A stretch of 64,000 bases of DNA from assembly GCA_000729835.1 (NCBI GenBank), contig JFHB01000118.1, forward strand, positions 30,228-94,227. Reading direction: 5' to 3'. Shown in pieces: positions 24,599-38,223 of the stretch (the stretch's first letter is position 1; the number at the start of each line of letters is the position of its first letter). The position numbers and the translations under genes are program-made. This DNA is from Atkinsonella hypoxylon (Eukaryota; Ascomycota; Sordariomycetes; Hypocreales; Clavicipitaceae). The notes under the pieces are model-generated. The model saw only the letters and a program-made list of their open reading frames with translations. It did not search any database and was not told the origin of the DNA.

Positions 24599-27205
24599 AA
24601 TACCTATCTAGGTCCTCCTAACTGGATAGTTTACAATACTAGAAAGAACTTTACATCTGCTAAATTCCGCTATTATATATAAATGTTGTCTATTAATATT
24701 AATAAAGTTTCTATTAAAGCCTACAACAGCATTAGTAAAATTAAACAGTACTATAGCCTATTATAAAGAGCTTACAACATTATTAACGATAAATTAGGCA
24801 CTAATACTAGTATTATAAAGGATTAAAAGCTTTAGATAGCTATTAAAGCTATTAATAATTCTGCTGGACCTAACAGTCTTATGCCTATATTACTAGTCTT
24901 TAGTGCTTACCCCTATATAATAGATAATTTACCTTTAAGCCTTTCTGTAACACAATAAGCTTTAATTCTACGTAAAGCTACTAATAAAGCTTAAAAGTGC
25001 TTAGTATAAAGGCAAATTCACAATACTCTTACCTCCTACAACAGCCTAAATACAATACCTATATATTTACTGCCCCTGCAGTTAGAAGTGTATATATAGC
25101 GTAAAAAAGAAGGCTAGCAAGGCCCCTATAAGCTGCTTACTATAGATAGCGAGAAATACACTATATAAATGCCTTATAGCCCTATTCGTTTTTATATAAC
25201 TATTGTAAAACCTTACTACTATAATAACAATAAATCTAATAATTATTCTGCTGTTTCTAACGTTATACCTAATAAAAGCAATATAGAATCTCTACCTAAA
25301 AGTAATTCTATTCTACTAAAGAAGAGAGAAAGACCCCTAAAGGTAAAGTAACTAATTAATCTAAACCTAATACAGAAAAGAGGCCCTAAAAGACTAAGAA
25401 AGAACTCTCTTTCTATTCTAATTAATTCTATATAAAATTCCTTTACTTCTAACAACATACTAAATAGATATATTACTGTTTCTAGCCTAACTATTAGTAG
25501 TCCTTATAATCTTAACCCTAGTAGTAATATTAATTCTACTTCTGTATTGCTGTATAAATTTAGTAATAAAATTTTCCTTTCTGCAAAAGAAACAACAGAC
25601 TACAACTTAGCTATATAACTAAAGAAAAACAATAAGATTACAGTAAAAGGTGCTCTATTTAAAGCATTTAACTAAGCTAAAATTAACGCACTACTAGCTA
25701 AAAACGTCTTCTAATTTATTAAATTTAACCCTACTATATATACTAGCTATATCTTTAAATCTTATATAGTTTAAGAAGTTAAAGGAAAAGGAACTATATT
25801 GCTATATAAGAAGTTAAGACTAGTTATTTAAGGATATAACAACAGCAATAAATTGTTAATTTTAACGCAATCCCTAACAATTTAACGAGCTAGTTAACGC
25901 CTAATTGTAGCACTAGCTCTATCTCTCTAAAAACGCAATATTGCCTTATAGATCTACAATATTATATAGGCTTATATGCAATTTAATACTAATTTAAATA
26001 GATTAATTATTGCATAACTTCCTAACTAAATTAAACATCTATATCCCTACAATACAGTAATAGAAGTAATTAAGCCTCTATATAGAATCGCTAAAGCAGA
26101 TATATATTAGTGGTTTATATACTTCTGCTACTACTGTAATAATTTAAGTATAGTTACATTAATATATAACCCCTGCTTGCTAATATTAAATAACAATAAC
26201 TGCTTTAGAATCGTTAGAATATAAACTAACAATACACTAAAACTAAGCAATAGAACCTTCTTTAACTGTAAGGAATCTAAACTGCAAAAGGCTAATTTTA
26301 CTATAAAGCTAAAGTAGAGCCTAACAATAGAAACACTACTAATTTTTAATAGGTATATATTAACTAAATCTAATAATAGCACTTTAACGCTTTACTAGAA
26401 AGGTTAAAGTAAGAGGATTTAACCTATTAATACTACTAGTAGTAATATAGATTTAACGAAACAACAGTACGTTAAGCAATAAGCCTGCAGTACGTACATT
26501 GCTACAATCTATTAACTAGAAGCTACATTTAACCTCTCTATTGCTGTACAACAGCAAGATATTATAATTAACAATATTAAGCAACTAAATAAGAGGCTCT
26601 AATAGCAGATTAACAACTAAACCTATAGATTACAATATATCTTAATAGACCTTCCCTCTGCTAAATTATATATATTTATTAACGGATCCTTTATAAATAA
26701 TAAAGATTTAAGCTTCTAAATAGAATATATAATTATTCTAGGCAATAAGGAAGCCTATAAAGGGAACGCTAAATTTGTAATAAAAGGCAACATTATTATG
26801 TACAGCTCCGTTAAAAGTAAGAGAGTTATAAGGAGCGCGCTTGCATTAGAACTATACAGCATAGTGTAAGGCATAGATATATTATATGCTATTAGCACTA
26901 CGTTAAATATAGTAATAAAGCAGCTATAGATACCGCTAATTCTACTAGTAGTCTATATAGATTTATTCTTATTATATAAATGCCTTATAAAGCTTAGTAT
27001 AATAAAGGAAAAGAGATTAATAATTAACATTATAGCGCTATATTAATTATACAAAAGGCGTAAAATTAACGAAATCCATTAAATTAACAGTAAAGATAAT
27101 ATCGCTAATTTAATAACAAAAGCAACGCTAACTAAGACTCTTAAATCCTTTATTAACAACAATAAGGCTAATATATAGGTAGAAGGCTAGGTAAAGAGAC
27201 CTATA
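24599..27205 (+). pseudogene. pol: Copia-2 pol relict (integrase C-terminal half, RT, RNase H)
   Basis: One frame runs from the late integrase (PPNWIVYN-like, about 24615), through an AxKAINNSAGPNSL segment (about 24845-24890) typical of a fungal copia group, to RT. RT keeps KLRLVIQGYN (about 25815), and its catalytic box near 26216-26245 reads QTNNT, where this group has QTDDT. RNase H is recognisable near 26650-27100, with RSALALELYS at about 26830. The only stops are TAA/TAG. Gag, protease and the N-terminal integrase are missing. It is followed by a purine-rich run and an LTR at 27318. This family is distinct from copia-1. Confidence 0.82.
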
Positions 27206-27317
27206 AATTAATGCAGAAGGATGTTAGATTTATTGTTGTTTATTCCTTTAATCTATTTTATTATTACTGTAACTATTAGAGTTACTCTACTAGCACAATA
27301 AAAAGAGAGACTGCTAG

Positions 27318-27632
27318 TGTTAGAATCGTTATAACTCTATTATGCAATTCTAGTACCTGCGTAGGTAGATACAACTGCTAATTAGTTGCATCTGCACATT
27401 AGTCTCCACTTATATTAGGGTCGCTAATACCCCTTAATTCCCCCTTAACACAACACTATACCTAAGGCATATAAGGCATCTAACAAGGTATATAATGTAG
27501 CCTCTTTTGCTAGTTAGATATAACTCCTAGATAACTAAATTTAAACCTCTTTAATGTAAATACTAGTGCACTAGTGAACTAGTTATAGGACTAACTTAAA
27601 GGAGTATAAATTTAACCCTTAGTCTCCTAACA
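27318..27632 (+). repeat. 3' LTR of copia-2 (315 bp)
   Basis: It starts TGTTAGAATCG after a purine-rich run at 27299-27310 and ends CTCCTAACA, giving short inverted ends. An inverted second copy at 57401-58416 starts TGTTGGAATCG on the minus strand and is split by a copia-1 solo LTR. Confidence 0.82.
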
Positions 27633-29090
27633 AAGCTTTTAGAATATTATATTAGTTATAAATTTAGCTTAGCTACATTTAAGGATGCCTTTAACTGCTT
27701 AAAGGGTCTACTTAATAAGTTTAGAATTATCTATAAGAGAGTTAAAAAAGCTGTTATAAATGTCTTAAAGGTTCTAGATTATTATATTAAGGTAGTTAAG
27801 TATAGATTTATTAAAGTTCTTAGCGATTATATTATGCAATATAATACTGTTCTATCTTTAACAATAGAACTACTTATTAGTTAAGGTCTTAAAGTGTTAC
27901 CTAACGATTTTAACTATTTAATTAAAGGTATAATTTATTCTTATATTTATTGCAATTATTATAAGGTAGAATTTATACGCTTTACCTATTAGTATTACTA
28001 GAAATACCTTTATTATTGCTAGTTCTAAGAAATTAAGTTATTAGTATAGGTCTTTAAGAATAACTACTTTTAGTATAATAAAATTAAATATATTGCTACT
28101 ATATTTATTGTTTTCCTTATAGATCTTTATAAGGTTAAGGACTTTCCTTATATTAGTCTAAGAAGAATCTATTATAGAAGGAAGTAATAGTTATACTACT
28201 AAAAGCAGAAGAAATCTTATATTCTATAGAGAAGAAGAAGGAGGTAGTATTTCTACTAATATACCTATTAAATTGCTAAGTATGCTTAATAAAAGTAATA
28301 GAGAGAGTACTAAAGATATAGAAGAAGGGTTCTATAAAGAAGATTAAGGCTTCTTTACTATAGATATAGGTTCTATATTTAAGTATAGATTTAAGTAGAA
28401 TTTACCTAATGCTACTTATTTATTAATCTCTTCTTCTAGCTATATAGATTATTTCTCTTTTTATAGCACTCTTTTAAGGGAATTAGCAATTTAGCTGCTA
28501 CTTCTGCCTATATAAACTCTATATTTATATAGTAAGTTATATAATACTTTAATAATTAAAGTAGAAGCTCTTTAGAATAGGTCTTTATTTTAGTTATAGA
28601 AGTTAAATTTAAAGTTTTTCTATTATTCTTAATCTTTAAATCTTTAATCTTTATAGAGGTTAATTGTAAAGGCAATTCTATTGTTTAAATTAGTAGTAGT
28701 AGTAGTTTCTAGGTTAATTTTATATATTAAGTTCTAATTTATTAATAGAAGTTTCTAATACTTTTAAAGTTATTCTAAAAGCTTATTAGGTTATAGTTAT
28801 TGCTTAAATTCTTATAAATCTACCTAAAGGGGTTATAAACTTATTATAGTAAATAAGATTAAGTAGTATAGAAAGAGAAAGTAGATATAATAGAATTAGT
28901 ATAAAGATAAAGGGATTTAGCTAGCTTCTAGCTAAGTTCTAAGATAGTTAAAGGAGTTAAATTCTATAGTATTAGCTGCTAAGGGTTCTAGCTAGTAATT
29001 TAATTCCTTAGGAGTTTAATATTAACAATTAGTTAAACTAAAACGTTATTATAAGTTAATATAACTTAGTAACTAAGCAATTATAAAGAT
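27633..29090. other. Unassigned AT-rich DNA, target of element C
   Basis: The plus strand at about 27665-28200 has a coding-like stretch with few stops, reading like KDAFNCLKGLLNKFR at its start. I do not recognise it, and it degenerates after 28200. Element C inserted at 29090/29091. The sequence probably resumes at 57249. A short similarity (TTAGCTGCTAAGGGTT) occurs on both sides, near 28970 and 57276. Confidence 0.45.
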
Positions 29091-29095
29091 ATCCC

Positions 29096-29417
29096 TGTAA
29101 TGGACTGGCCTAGTAGCTGCTGCTAACTAGCGTCTATAATGAGAACTATAATCATAGAGAGGAAAGGGAAAGAGAGAAGGGACTAGAAGCCTCCCTATAC
29201 CCCTGTACTATATATCTAGGGGTAGGTCTCTCCCCTTAGGAGCCCCCTTTAGTATATACTCTATAGCTAAGGTCCTTTCTCTAGGGCTTAGTAAAGTCTA
29301 GCTAACCTCTAGTTAAATGTAGTCTGCTTCTATCCCTTTACCTATATAGATTACTGTCCTTTTTCTGCTGTTCTCTCTCTACTAAAAGACTTAAGCCTAA
29401 AGCTTAAGTCTATAATA
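29096..29417 (-). repeat. 3' LTR of element C (322 bp)
   Basis: It begins TGTAATGGACT and ends AGTCTATAATA; the right partner begins TATAATAGACT and ends AGTCTATAACA. The differences between them are mostly C-to-T or G-to-A. This LTR is less mutated at its start than its partner, while the partner is better preserved at its far end. Confidence 0.85.
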
Positions 29418-32338
29418 TACTCTTCTTCTCCTTCTAGCCCCTATAACAATCTCTTTATTGCCTTTAGTAGGCACTGTAAATTACAGTTAATTCCCTATTC
29501 TTTCTCCCTTTATATTCTCTTTATTGCTTACTTATAAAAAGTAGAGGTATAACGTCTATAACTAAGCGCTTTATTCTAGCTGCTCTATTGCTATATTAAC
29601 GTACTATTTATGCTTTATATAGCGCTATAGGGCTAATATATAAATAGACTTCTACTCTACCTTCTCTCTCTAATTGCTTATAGTACCTCTGCAACAGCTG
29701 TTCCTTACTTTACTAGCTAGCCTATTAGTTGTATTAAAATAGAACTATTACGCTCCTTTTACCTAAGTGTACCCTTTTAGGGTTTAAGGACACTCTATCT
29801 ACCTCTATTTTATAAGCTTCTGTCTACAGCTAGCAATTATCTATTTAGTATAGAAGAGCTAATCCTTATATAGGTATAAGCTGTAATGCTAGTGTTGCTA
29901 GTGCGTAAACTGCCTATACGCCTAAGTCCTCTATATCCTAAGCAATTATTATGTAATAATTTCTCTCCTTAACTAAAAAGTACCCCCTCTTTCTTATCTC
30001 TATTGCTATTATAAACAGTTATTAGCTGTATATAATCTATCTGTATATAAGGGGTATTGTTAAAGGTATAGAGCGTAAATAGTTATTATTAGTGTTATTG
30101 CCTTAGTGTATAGTAAACTAGCAGCTAGTAGAGCGTAAACAGTTATTATTATTATTACTCTTTTAGTGTATAATAAACTAGTAGCTTGCCCTTAGCTGCT
30201 TTTAATATAAAAATAAATAATTTCTCTTTTCTCTTTTTTATCTTTTCCTTCCTTCTTTATATCTTATTTTACCTCTCTATTATAACTAAATAATTCTATT
30301 GTAGTTTCCTAAAATTCCTTACTTTACTGTATAGCTACTGCTGCTTCTTTTAATGTAAAAGAACCTCTTTCTAATATATTTAAATAGAATTTATCTAACT
30401 ACCTATAGCTTACTAATTAAAATTGCAAAATATTGTCTTATTAGCCTAAAGTACGCTGCCTCTTTACTTATATATAGCCTATTCTCTTACTAACTAGAAG
30501 TATATTTAGAACTTTAGTAGTTATATTACTAGTGCTAACGCTCTTACTGCTTCTACTTCTATAGTGCTATTAGTTCCTTACTGCTGCTATATCTATAGTT
30601 TCCTTATATAAGGGGACTTAAACAATTTAGAGCTATTTAATAGTAATATTCTTAAGGATATCTATATACTATACTACAATAACCTTTATAAAAAGGGCTT
30701 ATATAACTATTGTTTTAGCTAAAGAAGAGAATACTAACTGTATATATAAAGGCATTAAGGTTGCATTTAGAATTCTAGCCTCTTTACTAAGTATTCTTAT
30801 CTATAGTATTACTTTACCTAAATATAGAAACTTACTAACTAAGGTTTTATAGTTAAGTTTATATTAATTCTCCCTTATACTAGCTAGCCTTTCTACTATA
30901 TAATCCTTATATATAAATTTTTAAATATATATAACTACTATAACTCTATTCTTAAGGATGTACTTACTACTAATTATATAAAAAAGGAGGTTATACTCTT
31001 TTCTTCTTCTTACTATATAACTTAAATTAGTAGTTCTTTTGCACTTACTCTCTCTCTCTCTACTAACTATAAGAGCACTATAGCCTCTATTATTCTAAAG
31101 AATAATAAGTTTAACTCTAATAAGTATAAATATATCTTTATAGAAGTTAATAATAACTTTTTATCTCTCTTTATATTTACTACTATTGCTACTGTTACTA
31201 TACTTTTATTCTTACCTCTACCTATACCTATATCTTACTATATACTACTAACCTTTACTGCTGCTGCCTTCTTACTACTATATAAAGCCCCTTTACTGCT
31301 ATATATTGCCCCTTTACCCTTATAGAGTAACCTTAAGGTAATACACTAGAAATATACCTACCTTTAGGTAGAGCTTAAAAGCTTAAACTACTTATAATAG
31401 TAGCTACTAGCTATATTCTTAGAGTATATAACTCTAACCTAACCTACTGCCTCTTTTACCTTTTTCTCTTTTATTTTCTTTCCCTTAAGGACTATACTCT
31501 TACACTTAAGGCGCTAAGTTATTTAAGACACTATATTCTTACTTACGCCTATTAGTGTAGAACCTTAATCTAGAACGCTAGTTATATTCTTACTTACTTT
31601 AGCCTTTACACTATCTACTAGCACTATAATTCTAGCTCTTACTTCTATACTACTTTAGGGATACTATATAGCTTCTCTAGCTTCTATTTTAAGACTGCCT
31701 AAAGGGCAATAGAGCGCCTTCTAGGTAACTATACCCCTTTACTGTAAGTACTAACGCCTCTTTACTACTTACTAAGAAATTTCTTTTATCTTTACTATAT
31801 TTTCTATGTTTTTTTTTTTTTTTATAATAATTATATAGGCCTCTATAAAGAAGAGTTTATTTTCCTTTATTTTTAGTTAAGAATAACTAGATTATTATTA
31901 AAGTCTATATAAAATTTTACTATACCTCTACTAGGCCTATTATTAAATTAAGCGTCTCTTTACTATAACTTAAATTAATTTAGTGCCTTTATATTAAGGA
32001 AGTTCTCTAGTAGCTTCTATATAGGTTAGATAAATCCTACCTACTTAATAAGCACTTAATAGTGTTTTCCTTAGCCTAAGGCGTTTTTAGTAGCTAGAAT
32101 TTCCTTTACTCTATACTTCTTAAGGGATAGGTTAGTATTTATTGTAGTTAACTTAGAATTAGGCCTTAAGTCTGCTAATTGCTAGAAAGATAAGGGGTTT
32201 ATTACTGCTTACTTAATAAGATTAATATAGAAAACTAGGTAAATTTCTAGTAGAATATCTAACTTTACAGTTAAAGATATTAGTATATTTATAACTATAT
32301 ACTTTACTATAACCTAATTAAGCTTCTAACTTAAGTAG
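29418..32338 (-). pseudogene. Downstream coding region of element C, product unknown
   Basis: The minus strand immediately after the copia nest (32338 to about 31830) reads as a protein-like stretch with TAA/TAG stops, including RYSTRNLPSFLY and RKTLLSAYQVGRIYLTYI. A second protein-like part lies at about 29950-29550 (for example ALATLALQLIPI and ISPIALYKAQIVRQYSN). I recognise neither. By position they follow gag, so they could be pol-like or accessory. The region between them is stop-dense. A run of about 15 T lies near 31809-31823. Confidence 0.42.
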
Positions 32339-33033
32339 TATTGAAAATAATAGGGATTACAGGACTAGATATCTAAGAGGGTAGTGGTCTCTTAGATTTA
32401 GCACCTGTAATTGCTCCTAGCAATTATCACGTAGTGGAAGCAGCAGCGGCCTAAATCAAGCTGTAGTGTATAGTATAGATCACGTAGAGGCAGTAGATAA
32501 CTATAATAATAGTGGTATCTTATATTAAGAGCGCTGTAACAAATAAGTGAGGGTAGAATCTCGAATCTTTCTAGTCCCTTATAGACTCTCTAACTATATC
32601 GGCGGGCTGTAGTCGCTAGAAGGGGCTTGTAAGCTACTTTATAATTTCCGCAAAAAGATTTACTATATAAAAACAAAAAAATCGACTTACGGCTATATAA
32701 ACAAGACGCTTACGTGTACAATTTAACAAATTCCACTAATAATAAGCAACCCTTATAAGCAACTCTATCTAATAATTATACTATTAGATAGCCCTAATTC
32801 TTAGCTTTTAAATAGTATACTTCTTGAATTTCTACTATTGCTAGTTGTAGAGAAAATCGCAGTTAAAGTTAACTATAGGTTAGGCAACTTTGCCTTAGTT
32901 AAATCTAGATGTTTACATCTAGTAACAACAATATCTCTACTAAAAATCAACGTAACAAGACCTAATAAGGGTCACGTGATAGAGCAACTAGTAGGCATAA
33001 AAATAGGCTATACAGGGTAGCTTATTTTTAACA
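32339..33033 (-). repeat. Copia-1 LTR L1 (695 bp)
   Basis: In functional orientation (minus strand) it begins TGTTAAAAATAAGC and ends TTTTCAATA. It carries the 'TATCTAAGAG' variant and lacks the 14-bp extra found in L4-L6. The left flank AGTAG (32334-32338) does not match any expected partner flank. An intact E-box palindrome, CACGTG, lies near 32973. A 60-codon open frame inside it is chance. Confidence 0.87.
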
Positions 33034-33229
33034 CTCCCTCTAGAAATGTAAGAAGTAACTAGTTCTATAAGCAACTTAGCTCCTTTAAAGGATATCTAAG
33101 TTAGAATTAACTAACGAAATACAGTACTAATAACAGAACTAAATAATATAACTAATAACATAACTAATTCCAGCAATTCCAGGGTAGTTATAGTTGAATA
33201 TAACTAGTTGTTGTTGATTGTTTTTGTTG

Positions 33230-36200
33230 TTATCGATTTTTAACTGTTTTTTATTGCTTTTCGATTTTTCGAGTGTTTTTATTGCTTTTATAAGCTAGCT
33301 AGAAAGCTCTAGTAACTTAATGAATTATTAATGCTTTTAAATAGCAAGAGGCTTAGTTAGGCTATCTGCTAGCATCTAATTTGTATTAATATAACTAACC
33401 TTAGCTATACCTTTACGAATCTTTTCCCTAATGTAGTTAAACTTCAAAAGGGTGTGCTTAGTCCTACTATATAACGTTAGGTTGTAAGCAGTAACTATAG
33501 CGCCTTAATTATTACACCTAATAGGAATAGGAGGGGTTAAAGGTAGCTTTATCTCCTTAAAAAGGCTGTAGAGCCACTCTAATTCCCTAATAGCTTTAGA
33601 TAATGCATTAGATTCTGCTTTTAATGTAGAAAGAGCAATAGTACTAGCTTTCTTCGATTTCCAGCTAATAGGTCCACTAGCTAGCTTATATAGATAAGTA
33701 TAGGTTAATTTAGAAGAGACTTTGTTACCAGCAAAATCGCTATTGCAATAACTAAGGAGAGTCTTTAAGACTTCTTTACAACTAATAGTAGTATTAGAAG
33801 ACTTTTTAGACTTTAAGTGTGAACTAGAACGCTTATAAACGATAGCAAAGCTTCTAGTACCACCTAAGTACTGAAGGAGGTGCTTAGAGGCGTTTAGATG
33901 CTCTATATAGGGCTTAGCTAAGAAGGTTAATAGCTACTGAACGGAAAAAGCAATATCAGCCCTAGTTAGCAACATAAGGTACATTATAGTGCCTATTATG
34001 CTCTAATAAAGCTTATAATTGGATTTTAAGAGGAGTTTTATAACTAGTTACTTTAGAATCCCCAGCTGTATAGGGATAGAAGCCGGCTTAGCATCTAGTA
34101 TATTGAATCTTTCTAGGGCTTCAAGGATGTATTAAGATTAATGGATTTTAATAGACCTTTTAGACCTATTATAGGTGATTTAAACGCCTAGGAAGAATTC
34201 TGCTGGTCCCCTATCTTCTATTAGATAAGCTTTATATAATAGCTTCTTTAGCTTGTTAATATAGCTTAGATTTAGACCAATTAGAAGACAGTTATCTACG
34301 TAAGTAGTAATATACGTAGATGTAGCTAGGTTATAAAAGACTGCTAGGTCTAATATAAGAGGTTTAAATCTATGCTTTTAAAGTAATTCTGTTAGAATTT
34401 GCTGCTATTCTCTAGGACTTTGCTTTAGACCATAGAGGGATTTTTCTAGCTTAATTACCTAGTCTTTAGAAGGCCTATAATTACAGCTTTTTAGTAGCTT
34501 AGCTACTAATGGCGTTGCTTCTGTAAATTCAACGAATCTATCTAGGATTTCTATATAAATAGCTTCTTTTAGCTTGCTATTTAGAAACGCTCCTATAAAG
34601 TCGATTTGCTCAACTTCCTAGTTATTAAAAGCTGCAAGAGCTAATAATATACGCTAGCTAGAAGGAATACTAGTTGCAGCAAAGGTCTCTAGGTAATCTT
34701 AACCTTCTATTTGCATAAATCCCTTAGCAACAAGGCGGGCCTTATATTTAATAGGATTATTTTCTTTATCCTTTTTAAGCCTATAAACAAGCCTATTCTT
34801 TAGAACTCTTTAGCCCTTAGGTACTTAGTCTTTCCCTATAAATTTAAAGGTTCCAGCAGCTAATAGCTGCTTAAATTCGCTATAGGTAGCTTCTATCTAA
34901 TGCTGCTTAGCAGAGCTTTTTAGGGCTTGCTTCTACGTATTAAGAAGTTCATCCTTACTATTAGAAGTAATAGCTGCTTTAGTCCTTGCCTTAAAGCATA
35001 GATCCTTGATTAAGGAAAATATATCTCTATCTAAATCCATAGCATTAGCATTAGCTTCAGCTTCTATAGTAGCTTCTATAGGTGTTTCTATAGGTATAGG
35101 GGCTTTAGGGGCCTCTATAGCTTCTATAGGGTTGCTTAGTAGAAGAGCTTAATCTACAGGTTCTAGTGGATAATTCAGCACATCTAGATAACTAGGATAA
35201 GGATACTTAGGAGTATAATTATCTACTAATTGCTGGTTATCGATTTCTCCCTCTAAAGGATTATCTACTATAGAACCAATAGGAACCTTAGGGATGCCCT
35301 ATGAAATAGGACCTATTCCTTCTATAATTTTAACGAAGCTAGTCTTTATAACAGCTCGTTTAGAGGGGATATATATTAGATATACATTAGAACCTAGCGT
35401 AGCTAAAAGTCTACTAGGAATAGTTCTTTTAGCTAGCTTCTGCAACCTAGATTGTTGTTCTAAAGGAATTAGAACTTCGCAATAGGAGCCTATAGCCCTT
35501 ATTTTGGTAAAATCAAGCTTATAGGTCCTAGAAGGCTCTAAATTAGCTAAATATAGCTGTTTAGGACTTAGTGGTTTAGTACTATTTGCAGTAGTATTAA
35601 CTAAATCTACTATAGCAGGAAGGATGTAAGACTATAGATATAGAGGTAATTGTAACTACTGTAGGGTAGAACGCAAACGGTCTAGAAGTACCCTTATAGC
35701 TCTCTCTATTAGCCTATTCTGTTTGTAAATATAGGGGTAAGAGGTGCTAAAGCAAATACCCTTAGAAGATAGCTAAGCTTGCAACCTAGTATTGATTTCT
35801 GTACTACTATTAAAATGAAGGTGTTTAGGGTAGCAGTTATACTGGTTTTTTAATTCCTTAAAGAAGCCTTTAATACAGCTATAGAGAGTAGAACCCTCTT
35901 TATTAGCTAGATTAAAAGACCACTTATACCGTAATTTTCTATTAATTAGAAAAAGAACTAGAGGCCTCTTATTGTGCCTAGCTTCCTGTTGCTCTCTATC
36001 TTGCTAAATCTCTTGAGAACCATAGGCCTCGTTTAAGGGATCTAGACGGCCATTTCCTCTAATATCCAGCAACTTAGGATTTAGACCTTCTAAATCCCCG
36101 TTATTAGAAGGAATCTAACTAGGAGCCCGTTTAGGAACTAGGGCTAATGGCTCTATAGCATCGTTATTAGTATTATCTTCTTCTTCTTTAAAATCAGATA

Positions 36201-38223
36201 ATTCCTTGATTTAGCTATATTCCTTAGGATTAAAACTAAGCTGTTAAGGGATTTAAACCTCTATAGGATAACTAGCATTATAACCGCCATTATAACTATT
36301 GCTAGTAAATCCTATATAAGAGAGATTTACGTGGTTTTTACACACTCTAGGGGTCTCTTGCCCCTTAAGCTGTAAGAAGAAACTATGCTTTTTGGGATTT
36401 AGAAGCCTACAGCAGCTTCTATTAGCTAGAAATAGCTGATTTCTAAGGAGAGTGCCCCCTATTAAATAGTGCTTTAGACCACTAATTAGGTTGGTATCTA
36501 AACCTAGGCAATATAGAGCATCCTTTAGAGCTAAAGGCCTGTATTTAGCTGGATTTATACTAACTAGTACCTAGAATACAGCAGTTCTCTGTCCTTTAGG
36601 ATAAATAGGACCTCCTCTAGTAGCAATAGGCGCGGTTTTACCCTTTTTTATAGGCTTAAAAGTCCTAAAAAATAGCTTATTGTTAACTATATAACAGGTG
36701 GAACCTGTATTGTATAGTAAGGAGTTTTTAATTATTCTATTAGAATAGTTAAAAGAAGGGGTATTATTACTAGTAGTACTAGTATCACTAGTAGTAGATT
36801 CTGTATCTGAATCGTAAGAATCATCACTACTAGAACTGCTAGAATCATTAGATTCTATAGTATCCTAGTTGCTAGTAGATAGGTTATAACAACCTATAGC
36901 AAAGGCAGCTTCTCCATCCTTATTCCTAGAATTTTTGTTACTTCTTCTTCAGCCCTTCCACTTCTTCTTATTCTTAGAGGCTTTATCTGTATCTTTAGAG
37001 GCATTAGAATCATTAGAATTAGAATCGTTAGAATTCTTCTTCTAATTAGGAGGATTCTTTCCTTAATTAGCCTTATTATTATTAGAACTATTAGAAGCCT
37101 TATAACTAAGAGCTTTAGATATAGAGGAGCTTTTATCTCTTTATTCTTCTAATAAATCAGCTATAAGGAACTGTAAATTCAGCATTTTTACAGATAGACC
37201 TTGTGCTCTAGCAGCTCTAATAGAATATTGCTGCCTTTTAGCACAGCTAGGGAAGGTCTTCTTTAAAGCATCAATATAATGATTTACCTAGTCAATAGGA
37301 TTAATAGCTACACTATAGAGCTATAATCTAGCTAGTAAATTATTAAATTTAGCATTAAAGGCCTCTAAAGATCCCTTATAGTTCGAAAACGATAAGTTGT
37401 AATAACTAGCATATAGCGTACTACGTTGTATTTTAGCACTCTGCAAATACTGCCTAACTAGAACGTTATAGGCATCTATAGGGGACTTATGCTAGCTTAT
37501 AGCAGCTTAAGGTCCAGATTGGCAACTATCTCTTATAATTATAAGGATAATAGCTTGCTCTAAATCTACTAACGTACTAGCTATACTAGGATTATTAATA
37601 AATTAAGGGAATCCTAGGGCTCTAAATTAAATAGTTAAAGCTTACTTCTACTGTTTAAAATTTTCAGGGCCTTTTAGCTTAGCAGCCTCTAGAATTAAGT
37701 GGACCTTCTTATTTAGCTCTTTTATAGTGCCTTTATTAAAAGTAGGCAGAAAAGTAGCACTATTAGAACTAGAAGGTTTAGGGGCTTTAAAAGAGACTTT
37801 AGAAGCTCTTTTAGAAGTAACAGGATCTACTACCTTAGAGGGAGACCCTATAGAGAGATTACCTATAGATGTAATTATAGTATTTAATTTACTTAGTAAA
37901 TTAGCTATATTACCTTCATTTTAGCTTTGTTTTGCTTCACTATGCCTAATAAATCTATTTAGGGTCTCTTATTGCTTATCTATTTAAGCTTTTAGATCAG
38001 CTTAAACATTATAGACTTGCACTACTCTTTTAGAAGCTAATCTAGCTTCTTTTAGAGCCTTCTTAGCTGTATAATCTTCTTTATTAGAAGAGGAATCTAC
38101 TAGCTAAGGGGGGGATCTAGCTAGACCAGGAAAGCTAGTAGCAGCAGCTGTAGCTGGTGTACTAGAACCACTACCCCGTTTAGGGCTTATGCTCTTTCCC
38201 TTGCTAGTTCCTTTTAGTGCTAT
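33230..38223 (-). pseudogene. gag-pol: Copia-1 gag-pol relict (left unit of the nest)
   Basis: Starts at 38223 at an ATA that aligns with the presumed ATG of other copies, and runs to RNase H near 33350 (ADSLTKPLA-type end). The protease box near 36683-36722 reads NTGST in place of DTGST. RT lies at about 34000-35000. Compared with the full-length copy at 48669-56549, about 300 bp are deleted at about 35977, removing the HHCC zinc motif and the front of integrase. Stops are TAA/TAG only. By position, its 5' half and 3' half may come from two different insertions joined by an inversion. Confidence 0.82.

Noticed and set aside
26131..26382. 83-codon minus-strand frame
   Set aside because: Antisense to the copia-2 RT; hydrophobic because of AT-rich composition.
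31805..31823. T run as a reverse-strand poly-A tail
   Set aside because: It lies inside element C with no LINE motif next to it; a homopolymer is expected at this composition.
32838..33020. 60-codon open frame in L1
   Set aside because: It lies wholly inside a copia-1 LTR and is broken in other copies.
35294..35485. 63-codon plus frame, with counterparts at 53367-53558
   Set aside because: Antisense to the copia-1 integrase-RT linker in both places.
37727..37924. 65-codon frames at 37727, 45519, 50631 and 62788
   Set aside because: All antisense to the same gag segment; they persist because that segment is conserved among copies.
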